Below are positions 44,177 through 53,726 of a stretch of 64,000 bases of DNA, piece after piece; positions within the stretch are counted from its first letter, which is position 1; each line of letters starts with the position of its first letter. Origin of the DNA: Roseiarcus sp963816065 (GTDB lineage: Bacteria > Pseudomonadota > Alphaproteobacteria > Rhizobiales > Beijerinckiaceae); contig CAWFJG010000011.1 of assembly GCA_963816065.1 (NCBI GenBank), forward strand, positions 113,646 to 177,645, written 5' to 3'. The notes under the pieces are model-generated. The model was not told the DNA's origin. It saw only the letters and a program-made list of their open reading frames with translations, and did no database searches. Both the position numbers and the translations under genes were made by a program.

Positions 44177-44677
44177 TCAGGTCTCGCCGCAGGCGAGCTC
44201 GGCCGTTTCCGCCAGCGGCGGCGCCGACGCCGCCGCGGCGTGGGTGAGGGCGAGCGGCGGGGCGGGCAGCGCGGTCGGCGCGCGGCGGGCCGGTTCCGCG
44301 GCGGCCGGGGCCAAGGACGCCTCGAGCCCATGATAGCGATCGAGGACGGCGAGCGTCTTTAGGTAGGGTCCGACCGCCGCCGTCTCTCCGGCGCTGATGC
44401 GGACGTCGAGCAGCGCCAGCGCCTTGGTCGCGCGCTCGATCTGCAGGCGGATGTGGGCCTCGAGTCCGCGCACCCGCCGCGCGGCGATGGCGCGGTCGAT
44501 CTCGCGCCGGATCGTCGCCACGCTCACGCCCCTCGCCTTGGCGATCCGCTCCTGGGTCAATCCGGCCGCCAGCGCCTGGAGACAGGCCTCGCGCACCTCG
44601 AGCTTCGCCGCCCGCCGCTGCCGTCGCCGCAGGCGCGCCTGATCGCGGGCGGAAGGGATGTTTTGGGTATCGGTCAT
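44177..44677 (-). CDS. HTH protein 2, paralogue of the gene at 35604
   Basis: A 166-residue protein from 44677 (MTDTQNIPSARDQARLRRRQ). Basic N-terminus, then REACLQALAAGLTQERIAKA (HTH start), GVSVATIRREIDRAIAARRV, a helical block HIRLQIERATKALALLDVRI, and TAAVGPYLKTLAVLDRYHGL, followed by an Ala/Pro tail. It aligns over about 95 residues with the protein at 35604-36275, roughly half identical in the core. The two copies lie 8.4 kb apart in opposite orientation. Function unknown. Confidence 0.55.
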   Translation of the reverse strand: MTDTQNIPSARDQARLRRRQRRAAKLEVREACLQALAAGLTQERIAKARGVSVATIRREIDRAIAARRVRGLEAHIRLQIERATKALALLDVRISAGETAAVGPYLKTLAVLDRYHGLEASLAPAAAEPARRAPTALPAPPLALTHAAAASAPPLAETAELACGET

Positions 44678-44728
44678 GTTCGCGTTCCTGGCTGTTTCAA
44701 GGGGGCCAATATGCGCATTGTAGCCAAA

Positions 44729-44763
44729 TTTCTGATTTTTGGAAAGACATTATTTTTCTGATT
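44729..44763 (-). promoter_or_regulatory. Promoter region of HTH gene 2 with the same AAAATCAGAAA motif
   Basis: On the minus strand, AAAATCAGAAA (44739-44729) lies just upstream of TACAAT (-10 candidate, about 44723-44718), and AATCAGAAA repeats at 44763-44755, 26 bases further up. The same 11-mer lies in the promoter spacer of the paralogue at 35551-35561. Confidence 0.45.
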
Positions 44764-44994
44764 CGATTATCCATATGATTCCGCGAAGGAAAACCGCGAT
44801 CGCCGCTTCCCCCTGCGCGCCCACGCGCCGTCTGGCGGTGGGGAACCGGCGTCGTTCGTCGCCCGGTCGGCGAGATCCCTGGCGACGGGCCCGCACAGGG
44901 CGTGGAAACGACGCCCGTCTCTCAACGGGTAAACAAGGCATCGCAGGACGCCCGGCTTTGAACGGGGGATGCGAGGGGAAGCGACCGGCAAGCC

Positions 44995-45200
44995 CTAGCC
45001 GCCGCCCGCTCCGGCGCCGCGCTCCTTGATTTTCCGCTTGAGCGCGTCGATCGGCTCGGCCTTGGTCAGGTTCGGAGCGTTGGCGTCGGGTCGTGCGCCT
45101 GTTCCGAAAGCGTCTCGAGTTGGGAGGCCTGCGCTCCGGTCATCGGGTCGTCTTCGGAGACCCAGTCGTCGATCCTTCTCGATGTCGGTCCATCGGATCG
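44995..45200 (-). pseudogene. DUF3072-like gene, frameshifted
   Basis: Minus strand: RRIDDWVSEDDPMTGAQASQ, LETLSEQAHD, then after an indel near 45085 in another frame NLTKAEPIDALKRKIKERG to TAG at 44997-44995. This matches the small DUF3072 family (DDWVxGDEPMTGAQASYLxTLSE ... LTKAEAxxxID). No convincing start is left upstream. It may be a functional gene with one sequence error or a remnant. Confidence 0.48.
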
Positions 45201-45935
45201 GCTTCGCGCTTCGGCTGCGCCCACTCCCGGATTCAACGCTTTGTCGAGGAGCCGGGTTCCCGCGGGAGAGACGCCGCTACCCGCCCCCCGAGCAAGCCGA
45301 AACGCAATCGCAGGGCTCTCCGCCTTCGTATTCATCATGCGGACGATAGCGCCTGCGTCGCCGAGGAGCTCGGTCTGGTATTGCATTTTCGGCGCTCTCA
45401 CGATCGCATTCACAAAGTTTCCCTGACTGCCGAGATGCAATGCGAACTATTGCCCGACCTCCCCGCTCAATCCCGCGCACAGGTTGTACTGGTATTGATG
45501 GCAGGTTGCGCTGGGTTGAGCAAAGCACGTAGACAGCGATAACTTCACAACGCGACAATTCGGCGCATGGATTCCTCAATACAATCTTTGTTAGAAGAGC
45601 TTCCCCGTGAGGAAACATTGAGGAGGACGAGTACGGGCAAAGGCCGAGTAGGCCCCTGTGCTTGGCGTAGGCTTTTGCAAGTCGTCGATTTGTCCCGCCG
45701 ACGCCGCGACAGCCTGCGCCATTTTAGTCCATTCGTCCAAGCGCATGATCATCGGCTAAGTTGTCATGGCGTCCTCGCTGTTTGGAGTGGGAACTGCCGC
45801 CGGGCGAACCGGAACAGGAACGATGCCCGGTGATTTTCGCGGAGATTTCGCCGGATGCTGATGCGAGATACAGCCGGAAGCGAGTACCGGCAGGTGGTCG
45901 CGCGCTCGACAAGGGTGCGCATTTCAGGCAATTCT

Positions 45936-46077
45936 GTCGGAGGGTCAACGCTTCGGAAGCGCTATTGGGGCCAGCATCTGTGGGGCCGCGGCTACTGGGT
46001 GGCGACGAGCGGCAACGTCACGGACGAGGTGTGGAAGAAGTACATCGAGGACCAAAAAGCTGAAACTCCGGACGATC
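45936..46077 (+). pseudogene. IS200/IS605 transposase C-terminal fragment
   Basis: Reads LRKRYWGQHLWGRGYWVATS, GNVTDEVWKKYIEDQKAETP, the C-terminal part of an IS200/IS605 TnpA with the catalytic Tyr (KKYIEDQ). The N-terminal part with the HUH motif is missing. An end hairpin follows at 46145-46164, so this is the right end of a decayed element. The stretch 45200-45935 shows no other gene. Confidence 0.57.
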
Positions 46078-46120
46078 ACTCAATGTTGTGTAGCACGTCG
46101 GCCCTCAGGGCCGACCCAAT

Positions 46121-46171
46121 CCGGCTTTAAGCCGTAACCCGAAGCCACCGGATTTAGCCGGTGGTCGTTCA
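46121..46171. repeat. IS200/IS605 end hairpin region
   Basis: CCACCGGATTTAGCCGGTGG (46145-46164) is an imperfect hairpin downstream of the transposase fragment; the surrounding 51 bases recur in inverted orientation at 14649-14699, showing that the same family has hit the genome at both places. Confidence 0.48.
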
Positions 46172-46177
46172 GATTTG

Positions 46178-47237
46178 GTTCAAAGCGCTCGACGCTGCGT
46201 CCGATGCGGCAAGGGCAAGTATCCTAGCCAGGCTTGTGTCCAATCGAGCTGAGGGCGCGAGATCCGCAGCGGGCAGTATGCGCCAGCGGCCTGGTGAGGA
46301 ATCGCAAGTGAATCGCGGCGAATGGGCCACGGCCTGTTTGTGATGGCCAGCAGATGCTTTCAATTCTGGAACGGGGGCGACAAAGAGCGGGATGGATCGA
46401 AGCGGAGGCAGAATCACGGATCCAGCTTCACGGGCCCGGCGCGCTCTCCAAATCGCGTCGGATGGAGCGCGACGCCAACGACTTCCCTTCGGGGGTATCG
46501 GCGATCGGTCAGGAAGATTTGCACGAGAGGTGAAGATCGAAGCCTACCGGCTGTAACGCCGGGCGTTGTCGCTGAACAAGATCGACAACCCGGATCGCCA
46601 GCGAGCGGCGAACGCCCCGCACTCCGATCGCCGGCGCGCACGAGAAGCGACTTCGTGACGACGAAATCAGCAAGGCTCGCGGTCAGGCTGGCCACCGGTT
46701 CGGAGGCATTCGAACGGGTGGGCCGATTTCGTCGTCGCCGTCATGTAACGATCGGAACCTTTCCGAAACTGGACGACCCCTGCGTCGTGTCAGCGCAGGC
46801 GCTAGAATGCCACATCGCGATTGACGCGTGCCGAGGCTATTTGCCTCTCGTCCCAGGAGGAAAGGACGGTCGCCCGCTCCGCCGCCATCCGAACGGGCCT
46901 GAGAGGTTTCTTGGTGCATACACACGCCTCGGCCGACGTGGCTTGGTCTCAGCATCTCGCCGGCGCAATCAAGATCCTCGAGCACCGGCGCGACCGATTG
47001 ATTCCCCTTGTGGTCGAGGGTCCCGTCCACTTGCGCTCGCAGCGGCTGCTCCAATTGAAATCTATTGAGCAACGGCTTGTCGCTGCACAGGCCGAGGAAC
47101 ATAGCGCTGGCTATTGCGGCCAGGGCCGGGACATCGTCTCGGGCCTTGCCTGTGACCTCACCTGGGGTCCGGAGCTGGAGGCAATGCCCGGATGGACAGT
47201 TGTTTACAAGAATCCTGTTCCGGGAGGTCAAGCAAAA
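46178..47237. other. About 1 kb without a recognisable gene
   Basis: Open frames exist on both strands but none has a ribosome site plus protein-like composition. I see no RNA gene, array or operator. Composition is lower in GC than the flanks, as expected for a decayed accessory segment. Confidence 0.3.
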
Positions 47238-47457
47238 ATGAGCCCCGAGACTTCCAACGAAAGAAGCGGCCCTATCCCGCGCCCGGTCCTTCGAAGACGC
47301 TGGTCATGAGGTGCAAAGGATTGAGGGCCCGAAAGGCGAAGTTGTCAGCAATACTGAAATCAAACGCTGGATAGCCGTCAACACTGACGCATCCAAATTG
47401 GAATCGCCTTCGCCGCTTTCGAATGCGATCTTTCCATGCCTCCGGTCGGCGCGGTGA
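47238..47457 (+). CDS. Small hypothetical protein, probable frameshift
   Basis: ATG 47238 follows GGGAGG with good spacing. In the first frame it stops after 23 codons, but removing one A near 47263 gives MSPETSNEEAALSRARSFED, then AGHEVQRIEGPKGEVVSNTE and IKRWIAVN, a plausible 72-residue protein ending at TGA 47455-47457. No family recognised. Could also be a remnant in the decayed region. Confidence 0.36.
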
Positions 47458-47665
47458 GAATCGAGCGCGACCGGACCGAGAAAGTCGAGACGCAGATCAA
47501 AGCCGGCGCATTCAGGTGCTCTGTAAGCCCTGGCCCGTGGGCCCTGGGCCCCGATCCTGGCCATGACCTCGTCAGCGTTTGTGATTGCGCTTCTGTCTCG
47601 CGAGCGATCGGCGGATGCCAACTCATCGGCTAGGCCCGACGGATCCTGCAGAATTCGCAAGCGGT

Positions 47666-47899
47666 TCAGGCAACACGGCCCATCTTGGAAAGCCACTCGG
47701 CTTCGGTCGCCGACGTCAGGTTGATCGGAAGCAAGCCGTCACGGCCCAGGATGAAGACGTCGCAACCGACCGACACCAGGATGCGGTCGCGTTGGTGGAT
47801 CCTACCGCAGAACTTCTGGAAATCGTGCGATCCCCGGATAGTCTGGACAAAAGCGTCGCCTAACAACTTGCCGCGCGAGTCAGAACTTAATGATGTCAT
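47666..47899 (-). CDS. Small hypothetical protein
   Basis: A 77-residue ORF from ATG 47899, with GGAGG 11 bases upstream: MTSLSSDSRGKLLGDAFVQT, then IRGSHDFQKFCGRIHQRDRI and LVSVGCDVFILGRDGLLPIN. Coding-like but no family recognised. It lies in the decayed island between two other small ORFs. Confidence 0.35.
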   Translation of the reverse strand: MTSLSSDSRGKLLGDAFVQTIRGSHDFQKFCGRIHQRDRILVSVGCDVFILGRDGLLPINLTSATEAEWLSKMGRVA

Positions 47900-48155
47900 C
47901 GGCGCCGTCCTCCAGTTTCTTCTTAATCTTTCGCGGAGTAACGTGAGCATAGCAGACATTACGTATGAGCGCCCCGGGACACTTTGTCGCGCTCGAAGAT
48001 CGCGCGCCAGAAGAAGGAAAACGGCAAAGGAATGGCCTCTTCGACCGACGCCACTCACAACAAGAAGAGCGCCCAAAAAAACTGGCCAGACGCAGCAAGT
48101 CGAACGTAGCCCATCTCTCCCCGTCAGATGGAAATCACCGATTTGCTTTTTAACT

Positions 48156-48461
48156 TCATGGGCCTGAAGCCAACGCTAGCGCAAAGATCGTCATCAAAAG
48201 GGCAAGCAGCACCGCTGTCTTTGTATAAGTTATTGCAAACAGATTATATAGAATGAATAAACCCCAACCCCAGTACCCGTTTACCATGTGACCTATGGCG
48301 ATACTCGAAAAAAGCGCCATAGGATGGGTGAAGAAAAAGACTACGCGGTATATATAGTATGTCGCAACCACCCCCGCTGCGTCATTCATTGAGGCTCGAT
48401 TGCCAGACCGCACAGCTTCCGCTATTCTCAGCTGATCCTCGTCTAAATACCGGCGCGCCAT
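48156..48461 (-). CDS. Small hydrophobic protein
   Basis: A 101-residue protein (MARRYLDEDQLRIAEAVRSG) with a short polar N-terminus and three hydrophobic segments: VVATYYIYRVVFFF, WGLFILYNLFAITY and AVLLALLMTIFALALA. AAAGG lies 9 bases upstream. Low GC for this genome. Function unknown; likely foreign. Confidence 0.45.
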   Translation of the reverse strand: MARRYLDEDQLRIAEAVRSGNRASMNDAAGVVATYYIYRVVFFFTHPMALFSSIAIGHMVNGYWGWGLFILYNLFAITYTKTAVLLALLMTIFALALASGP

Positions 48462-48534
48462 TTAAGCGACCTTTCGAGGCCCATGGCCTCCGTACGGAAA
48501 ATACCTGTTCCCTCTCCAACGACATTGACGCGGG

Positions 48535-49178
48535 TCAATCTGGTATCGGATTGCCAGACGTGCTTTGTGTGCGCATCAGCCTCAGCGTCTCGTTCGCAAC
48601 CGTGTCCGCAGCGTCGATCAGCGCCCTGTCGCCCAGGTGCATGTAGAGGCTCGTTATGCCCTTTCGCGTATGTTCCAGAAGGCCGGATTTCGTGTGATCC
48701 GGAAGGCCCATGTCGGCGGCCAGCGACGCGAGCGAGTGGCGCAGGGTATGCGGCGTCACAGCGTCCGGCATTCCGAGCTTGGTCCAGTGCGGCGTCAGGT
48801 TCGAAATTGGCTTGCTCAGTCCGTAGTCGAAAACGAATGGTCCTTTTTTGCGGCTGACGCTTGATGATGTCGATTGCGCCGCTGCTAAGCGGCCGAACGC
48901 TCAATCCTGTTTTCGTGTCGCCCAATGTCGCGACGCGGCGCTCCAAATTGACCTCGGACCATTTCAGGTTCTTGGCCTCGCCGGCTCGCCAGCCGGTAAC
49001 GGCCAAAAAGCAGGAACACGTCAGAAGCGGCTTTGTTGCCAGTCTCGAGCGCGGTCCGAAGCTGCTTGTATTCAGAATCCGACAAGCGGCGCAGCTTCTG
49101 CACGTCAGCAGGGTTCTCGATCCCATGCACAGGGTTGTCAGGCGAGCGTGCGCCGCGACCAGGTGATGACAGTTGCAT
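48535..49178 (-). pseudogene. Tyrosine recombinase (phage integrase) remnant
   Basis: Catalytic-domain pieces in order on the minus strand, in different frames: NPVHGIENPADVQKLRRLSD, then TGWRAGEAKNLKWSEVNLER (first Arg box), VTPHTLRHSLASLAADMGL (His-x-x-Arg box), LLEHTRKGITSLYMHLGDRA (the His/Tyr region with Tyr nucleophile). The N-terminal core-binding domain is absent and at least two frames are used, so it is a truncated, inactive integrase that probably brought in the surrounding island. Adjacent 49179-49355 holds no gene. Confidence 0.7.
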
Positions 49179-49355
49179 TCGCCGGCGGCGTCTCCCTAAG
49201 CCGCTGTTAACCCATGCCGACTATTAAATCCCAGGTGCAGCCGGGTCTCTCCGGCCCGGGCATGACGCCGCGCACGCGCCCTGCTGAGGGCTGTCCCCTC
49301 CCATTCCAAGCGCCGCCGCCCTGCCTCGACCCCACGGCCGGCGCAGGACTCCGCT

Positions 49356-51353
49356 ATGTTGCTCGACAATCTGGCCATTCGAACCAAGGCCCTGATTCCG
49401 GTCGTCGTGATGGCCCTCATGGTGCTGATGATCGTGGTCGTCGGCGGCTATCAGACAGCCATGCTCGGCGCCGCCGCCAATGACATGGCCTTTCGGCAGG
49501 ACCGCGGGCTGGTGGCGATCCTGATGGCCACGCGGCAAGTCAATCGTCTGAAGGTCACCGTGTTCCAGTCGCTGATCTACGATGGTTCGGATATTTCCGG
49601 CAGCGACAAGGAAAAGAAGGCTTTCGTCGACGCGCGTACCCGAACCGACGCCCTCCTCGCCGAGGCCATGAGGCTTCTTCCAAAGCATGCGCCTGAGATT
49701 TCCGACCTTGCCAAGCAGTTCGACGGCATCGTCGAAAGCGCAGAGTCGCCTTTCAATGCTGCGCTTGACACTCCGGGGCTTGCGAACGGTCGGAACACCT
49801 CGCCGGAGGATCTCGACAAACTGTCCGAGGGCGCCCGCCAGCTTTACCACGTCGACAACGCGTCGACGGCGCTGATCGACGCCATGACCGCGCTGGCTGA
49901 CACGCTGAGCGCGGAGAACGCCGCCGCCGCCAAGGACCTTCAGGCCAAGGGACGTTCCGGAATCGTCCTGCTCGCGACGGTCGGATTCATTGCGGCTCTG
50001 ATCGCGGGCGCCCTGTCGATCTGGATCACGTCGCGGAAGATCGCGCTGCCGCTGACGCGGCTTGCCGAGCGGATGCGCCGTTTGGCCGACGGAAACCTGG
50101 AGACCGAGATCGACAACCGAGAGCGGCGCGACGAAGTGGGCCAGATGGCGTCGGCCGTGCAGGTCTTCAAGGATCATGCGATCGAACGCCAGCAACTCGA
50201 AGCGCAGGCCGCCGAGGCTCGGGCCGCCGTCACCGCCGAGCGCGAGGCGAACGCCCGGCGCCAGGCGAGCGCGGCCGCCGAACGGGAAGAGGCGATTCAA
50301 AAGCTCGGGATCGCGGTCTCGAAACTCGCGGACAAGAAGCTGGCGTTTCGTGTGACCGATCGCCTGGCGGACTCGTATGAGCCGCTTCGCGCCGATCTCA
50401 ATTCTGCGCTCGACCAGCTCCAGCAGGCGTTCTCGAGCGTTGCGCAATCGGCGGCGGCGGTCGGCAATGGAACGAACGAGATCGCGGTCGCAGCGAACGA
50501 CCTGTCGAAGCGCACCGAGCAGCAGGCCTCCAGCCTCGAGCAATCGACGGCCGCGTTGAACGAGATCACATCGCGGGTGACCCAGGCGGCCGACGGCGCG
50601 CGCGAGGCCAGCGCAGCCGTCGCCGACCACGCGCCAGATCTCCAGGAAAGGCATGGAAACGGTGCAGCGCGCAGCCGATGCGATGAAGCAGATCGAAGGA
50701 TCGTCGCGCAAAATCGGCGAAATCATCGGGGCCATCGACGAGATCGCGTTCCAGACCAACCTGCTCGCGCTCAATGCCGGAGTCGAGGCGGCGCGCGCCG
50801 GGGACTTCGGCCGCGGATTCGCCGTGGTGGCGGCGGAAGTGCGCGCGCTCGCGCAGAGAGCCGCCGACGCCGCCAAGGAAATCAAGGGCCTCGTCGCCCA
50901 GTCTCACCAGGAGGTCAAGGCCGGTGTGACGCTTGTTTCCGACAGCGCCAATCCCTGTCGCAGATCGAGACCAGCGTCGCCGCGATCGACAGCGCGGTCT
51001 CCGCGATCGCGGCGGACGCGCACGCTCAGGCAACCGGGCTGGCCGAAGTCAGCGCCGCAATTGCTCATATGGACCAGATGACGCAGCAGAACGCGTCGAT
51101 GGCGGAGGAAGCGACCGCGGCCAGCCAGTCGCTCGCAACCGAGGGCGAACAGCTCGCCCGCCTGATCGGTCAGTTCGCCGTTTCGCAGGTCTCTGAGGAC
51201 AGCTTGCGCCGGCAGCTCAAGGCCGTCGCCCCGCACGCCTTCCCGGCGAAAGCCGAACCGGCCCCCGCGGCTCGAACGAGAGCCGTCACGCGCCCAGCCG
51301 TCAGAGGCGGCGCGGCCGCAGCGGCGGAGAGCGACGACTGGCGGGAGTTCTAG
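49356..51353 (+). CDS. Methyl-accepting chemotaxis protein, compensated frameshift
   Basis: A transmembrane chemoreceptor of about 665 residues: N-terminal helix VVVMALMVLMIVVVGGYQ, a periplasmic four-helix-like sensor, second membrane helix VLLATVGFIAALIAGALSIWI, HAMP domain, then the signalling hairpin. The hairpin tip is in another frame: IGAIDEIAFQTNLLALNAGV sits between about 50640 and 50950, with the frame restored after. The receptor ends SDDWREF, a C-terminal xWxxF pentapeptide that tethers CheR in E. coli receptors. It stands alone; IS630 is inserted 70 bases downstream. Confidence 0.88.
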   Translation: MLLDNLAIRTKALIPVVVMALMVLMIVVVGGYQTAMLGAAANDMAFRQDRGLVAILMATRQVNRLKVTVFQSLIYDGSDISGSDKEKKAFVDARTRTDALLAEAMRLLPKHAPEISDLAKQFDGIVESAESPFNAALDTPGLANGRNTSPEDLDKLSEGARQLYHVDNASTALIDAMTALADTLSAENAAAAKDLQAKGRSGIVLLATVGFIAALIAGALSIWITSRKIALPLTRLAERMRRLADGNLETEIDNRERRDEVGQMASAVQVFKDHAIERQQLEAQAAEARAAVTAEREANARRQASAAAEREEAIQKLGIAVSKLADKKLAFRVTDRLADSYEPLRADLNSALDQLQQAFSSVAQSAAAVGNGTNEIAVAANDLSKRTEQQASSLEQSTAALNEITSRVTQAADGAREASAAVADHAPDLQERHGNGAARSRCDEADRRIVAQNRRNHRGHRRDRVPDQPARAQCRSRGGARRGLRPRIRRGGGGSARARAESRRRRQGNQGPRRPVSPGGQGRCDACFRQRQSLSQIETSVAAIDSAVSAIAADAHAQATGLAEVSAAIAHMDQMTQQNASMAEEATAASQSLATEGEQLARLIGQFAVSQVSEDSLRRQLKAVAPHAFPAKAEPAPAARTRAVTRPAVRGGAAAAAESDDWREF

Positions 51354-51425
51354 CTAGTGTCAGTCCATAAACGTATGTTTTCGTTGGCGAATGCTGGCCG
51401 CGTAGGCCCCGAAAGGGCTGCGCGC

Positions 51426-52505
51426 AGTGGATCGAATCTAACGCTTGGTGCCCGCGCCTGACGGCGGCGATGATTTTGTCGGGATCGGCGACCCATTGGA
51501 AGGGCTTTGATTTGGCGTTGTGATCGTCGAGGAAGCGATTGATGGCGGCCTGGAGGTCGACGACGGATCGGAAGACGCCGCGCTTGAGGCGGCGCTTGGT
51601 CAGGGTGGCGAAGAAGCCCTCGACGGCGTTGAGCCAGGAGGCCGAGGTCGGGGTGAAGTGGAACGTCCAGCGCGGATGGCGCGCCAGCCATCGTCGCACC
51701 TCGGGATGCTTGTGGGCGGCGTAGTTGTCGAGGATCGCATGGACCGTCTTGCCGGCCGGGACCTCGCGCTCGACGGCGTTGAGGAAGCGGATGAACTCCT
51801 GATGCCGGTGGCGCTGCATGTTGCGGCCGATGACGGTGCCGTCGAGCACGTTCATCGCGGCGAACAGGGTCGTCGTCCCATTGCGCTTGTAATCGTGGGT
51901 CATGGTTCCGGCGCGGCCCTTCTTCATCGGCAGGCCGGGCTGGGTTCGGTCGAGCGCCTGGATCTGGCTCTTCTCGTCGACGCGAAAGGACGACGGCGTG
52001 CGCCGGCGGATCGACGTAGAGCCCGACGATGTCGCGCAACTTGTCGACGAACGCGGGGTCTTTGGAGAGCTTGAACTGCCGGATGCGATGCGGCTGGAGC
52101 CCGTGGGAGCGCCAGATGCGCTGCACGGAAGTGACGCTGACGCCGGCTGCCTCGGCCATCGCCGCGCTGGTCCAATGCGTGGCTTCGTCCGGCGGCTGCT
52201 CCATGGTCAGCGCCACGACGCGCTCGGCGACAGAGGGATCGAGCTTCGCGATGCGCGAGGGCCGCGTCTTGTCGCGCAGCAGCCCGTCAACGCCTTCGGC
52301 GGCGAAGCGTTCCTGCCAGCGCCAGACGCAGGTCTTGGACTTGCCGGTCTCGCGCATGATCGCGTTCGTGCCGACGCCCTGCGGCGCTGAGCAGGACGAT
52401 CTGCGCCCGCCAGACGTGCTTCTGCGGCGCGTTGCGGTCCCTGACCAGAGCGCGGAGCCGATCAAGGTCGGCCGACGTGACGGAAAGGGAAATACCAGAT
52501 CGCAT
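51426..52505 (-). CDS. IS630 family transposase, frameshifted
   Basis: DDE transposase of about 350 residues. N-terminal MRSGISLSVTSADLDRLRAL and the HTH (GTNAIMRETGKSKTCVWRWQ, ERFAAEGVDGLL); catalytic pieces: the DEKSQIQALDRTQPG segment is scrambled by an indel near 52020, then MKKGRAGTMTHDYKRNGTTT, VHAILDNYAAHKHPEV (second Asp) and TPTSASWLNAVEGFFATLTK (Glu), with C-terminal ADPDKIIAAVRRGHQALDSI. Another indel near 52380 separates the N-terminus. Start 52505; the exact stop is near the left end of the element. Confidence 0.8.
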
Positions 52506-52575
52506 GCCGCAAACTCGCACGCCGCGAGTCCGCCGGGAATCCCTGACGGGATTCAAATGTCAGATGCGATCCACT
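51426..52575. mobile_element. IS630-family insertion sequence
   Basis: About 1150 bases flanked by related inverted ends: left AGTGGATCGAATCTAACGCT (51426 onward) against the reverse complement of the right end AGTGGATCGCATCTGACATT (ending 52575). The element carries one transposase. It lies between the chemoreceptor and the AT-richer restriction-type locus. Confidence 0.7.
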
Positions 52576-52619
52576 AGTGCGCACAGCGAAACCTTTCTGC
52601 AGTCGCGGTACTGCTGCGC

Positions 52620-53110
52620 CTAGCGAAAATTGGCCACAGCAGACCGCACACGGGGCCGTAGAGTGTTCACGAATGTATTCACCCGTTCGGATAGCCACTC
52701 AAAGGCCTTCTCCCGAACCTCTATCTGGTCAAGCGCCCCAACCGTATAAGCGTCGCGAATTAGAGATCCCGTCCATTTTCCTGCACCAACTTGACGGTTC
52801 CTCCCAGTTGAGCCTTTACCGAGTCCCAATCGTCTACAATTGCCTGACTGGCATAATCCCCGGCAGTGTCGCGATGAGACGACAGCGTAACTCCAACCTC
52901 ACCCCGCTTCAAGATCCGGTAGACGGTGAGCCAACTACTGCCACCCGGAGCGGGCATCATGAAGGACAGATACCCAAGTCGAGCGGGACTTGGCACAGGT
53001 TGCTCCAGATCGTCAAGCTTGAGCTCGTTCAGAAACTCCTTCCAGAAGTGTTGCGCCTCGATAGCCTTGTCTAGATCAAAATCGTTTTCTTCAAGCGTTT
53101 CCTGAAGCTA
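52620..53110 (-). CDS. DUF4268-like C-terminal part of the restriction-type locus
   Basis: Minus strand reads QETLEENDFDLDKAIEAQHF then WKEFLNELKLDDLEQPVPSP, ARLGYLSFMMPAPGGSSWLT, VTLSSHRDTAGDYASQAIVD, with an indel near 52770 before SLIRDAYTVGALDQIEVREK to TAG-proximal VRSAVANFR. There is a TAG directly upstream and no start codon, so this is best read as the 3' continuation of the RAMA-like ORF after a frameshift. The pattern resembles DUF4268 (HFWxxF, WxxV...L, DxxxxDxxW). Low GC. Confidence 0.42.
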
Positions 53111-53726
53111 CACCTTCCCAACGGGAATACCAGATTTCTTTTCCGCCCTGAGTAGCAATTTTTCTTTTCTTATCTCTAAGTTCTTTAATTGCAAAACTAA
53201 CGGCTTCCTTTCCATGAACGCCTTCCACCTTGCCAATGAGTTGATCGTCCAGCCACTCCCGCTCAACTCCTGTGGACTCCGAAATCGCCCCCCTTTCGCT
53301 CAGGAGAATGAGAATTTGTTGGCTTCCAGGGCGACCGTTAGACGGGTTTGGCGCTGTCTGCTGCCGCTTTCGCCACTCGTCTGCTAGCACCCATTTACCA
53401 TTCTCGTCGAGGAGGTACCAATCCATCCATCCATTACGACTTGTATGGGTAACTGCAACCGAGGCTGCCGAAAATGTTTGATATGAGGCGGCAAATCCTT
53501 CAAGTATTAATGCGCTGTTCTCAATGAAACCGAGGAATTCCTTTCCGCCGTGGTTAAACCGACAGCGTGTTCCTTCTGGAGGCAACGCTATTTTCGCTTG
53601 TCCAACGCCATTGGTAATGTTGGGTTTGTCCAGCGTCGTCGCGCCGTCCCGCTTGGACGCCCCGAAATTTCTCGAGCCAGATTGAAGAGTGACGCCCCAC
53701 GTTCCGCAATCTGCGTCTCGTCCCAC
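53091..53726 (-). CDS. RAMA-domain-like plus winged-helix ORF
   Basis: The chain includes KIALPPEGTRCRFNHGGKEF, LGFIENSALILEGFAASYQT and NGWMDWYLLDENGKWVLADE, the layout of a RAMA (restriction-methylase-associated) beta domain with its NGWxxW end, then ILILLSERGAISESTGVERE, GKEAVSFAIKELRDKKRKI (winged-helix-like). The annotated start overlaps the DUF262 gene by 139 bases, too long for normal coupling; the frame continues naturally from the DUF262 protein if one indel is allowed near 53600. Confidence 0.52.
   Translation of the reverse strand: MGRDADCGTWGVTLQSGSRNFGASKRDGATTLDKPNITNGVGQAKIALPPEGTRCRFNHGGKEFLGFIENSALILEGFAASYQTFSAASVAVTHTSRNGWMDWYLLDENGKWVLADEWRKRQQTAPNPSNGRPGSQQILILLSERGAISESTGVEREWLDDQLIGKVEGVHGKEAVSFAIKELRDKKRKIATQGGKEIWYSRWEGVASGNA

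Noticed and set aside
46821..47309. Possible TIR-like segment (HTHASADVAWSQHLAGAIK)
   Set aside because: Only one short stretch resembles a TIR start; no catalytic Glu region, no ribosome site, and the rest is not protein-like.
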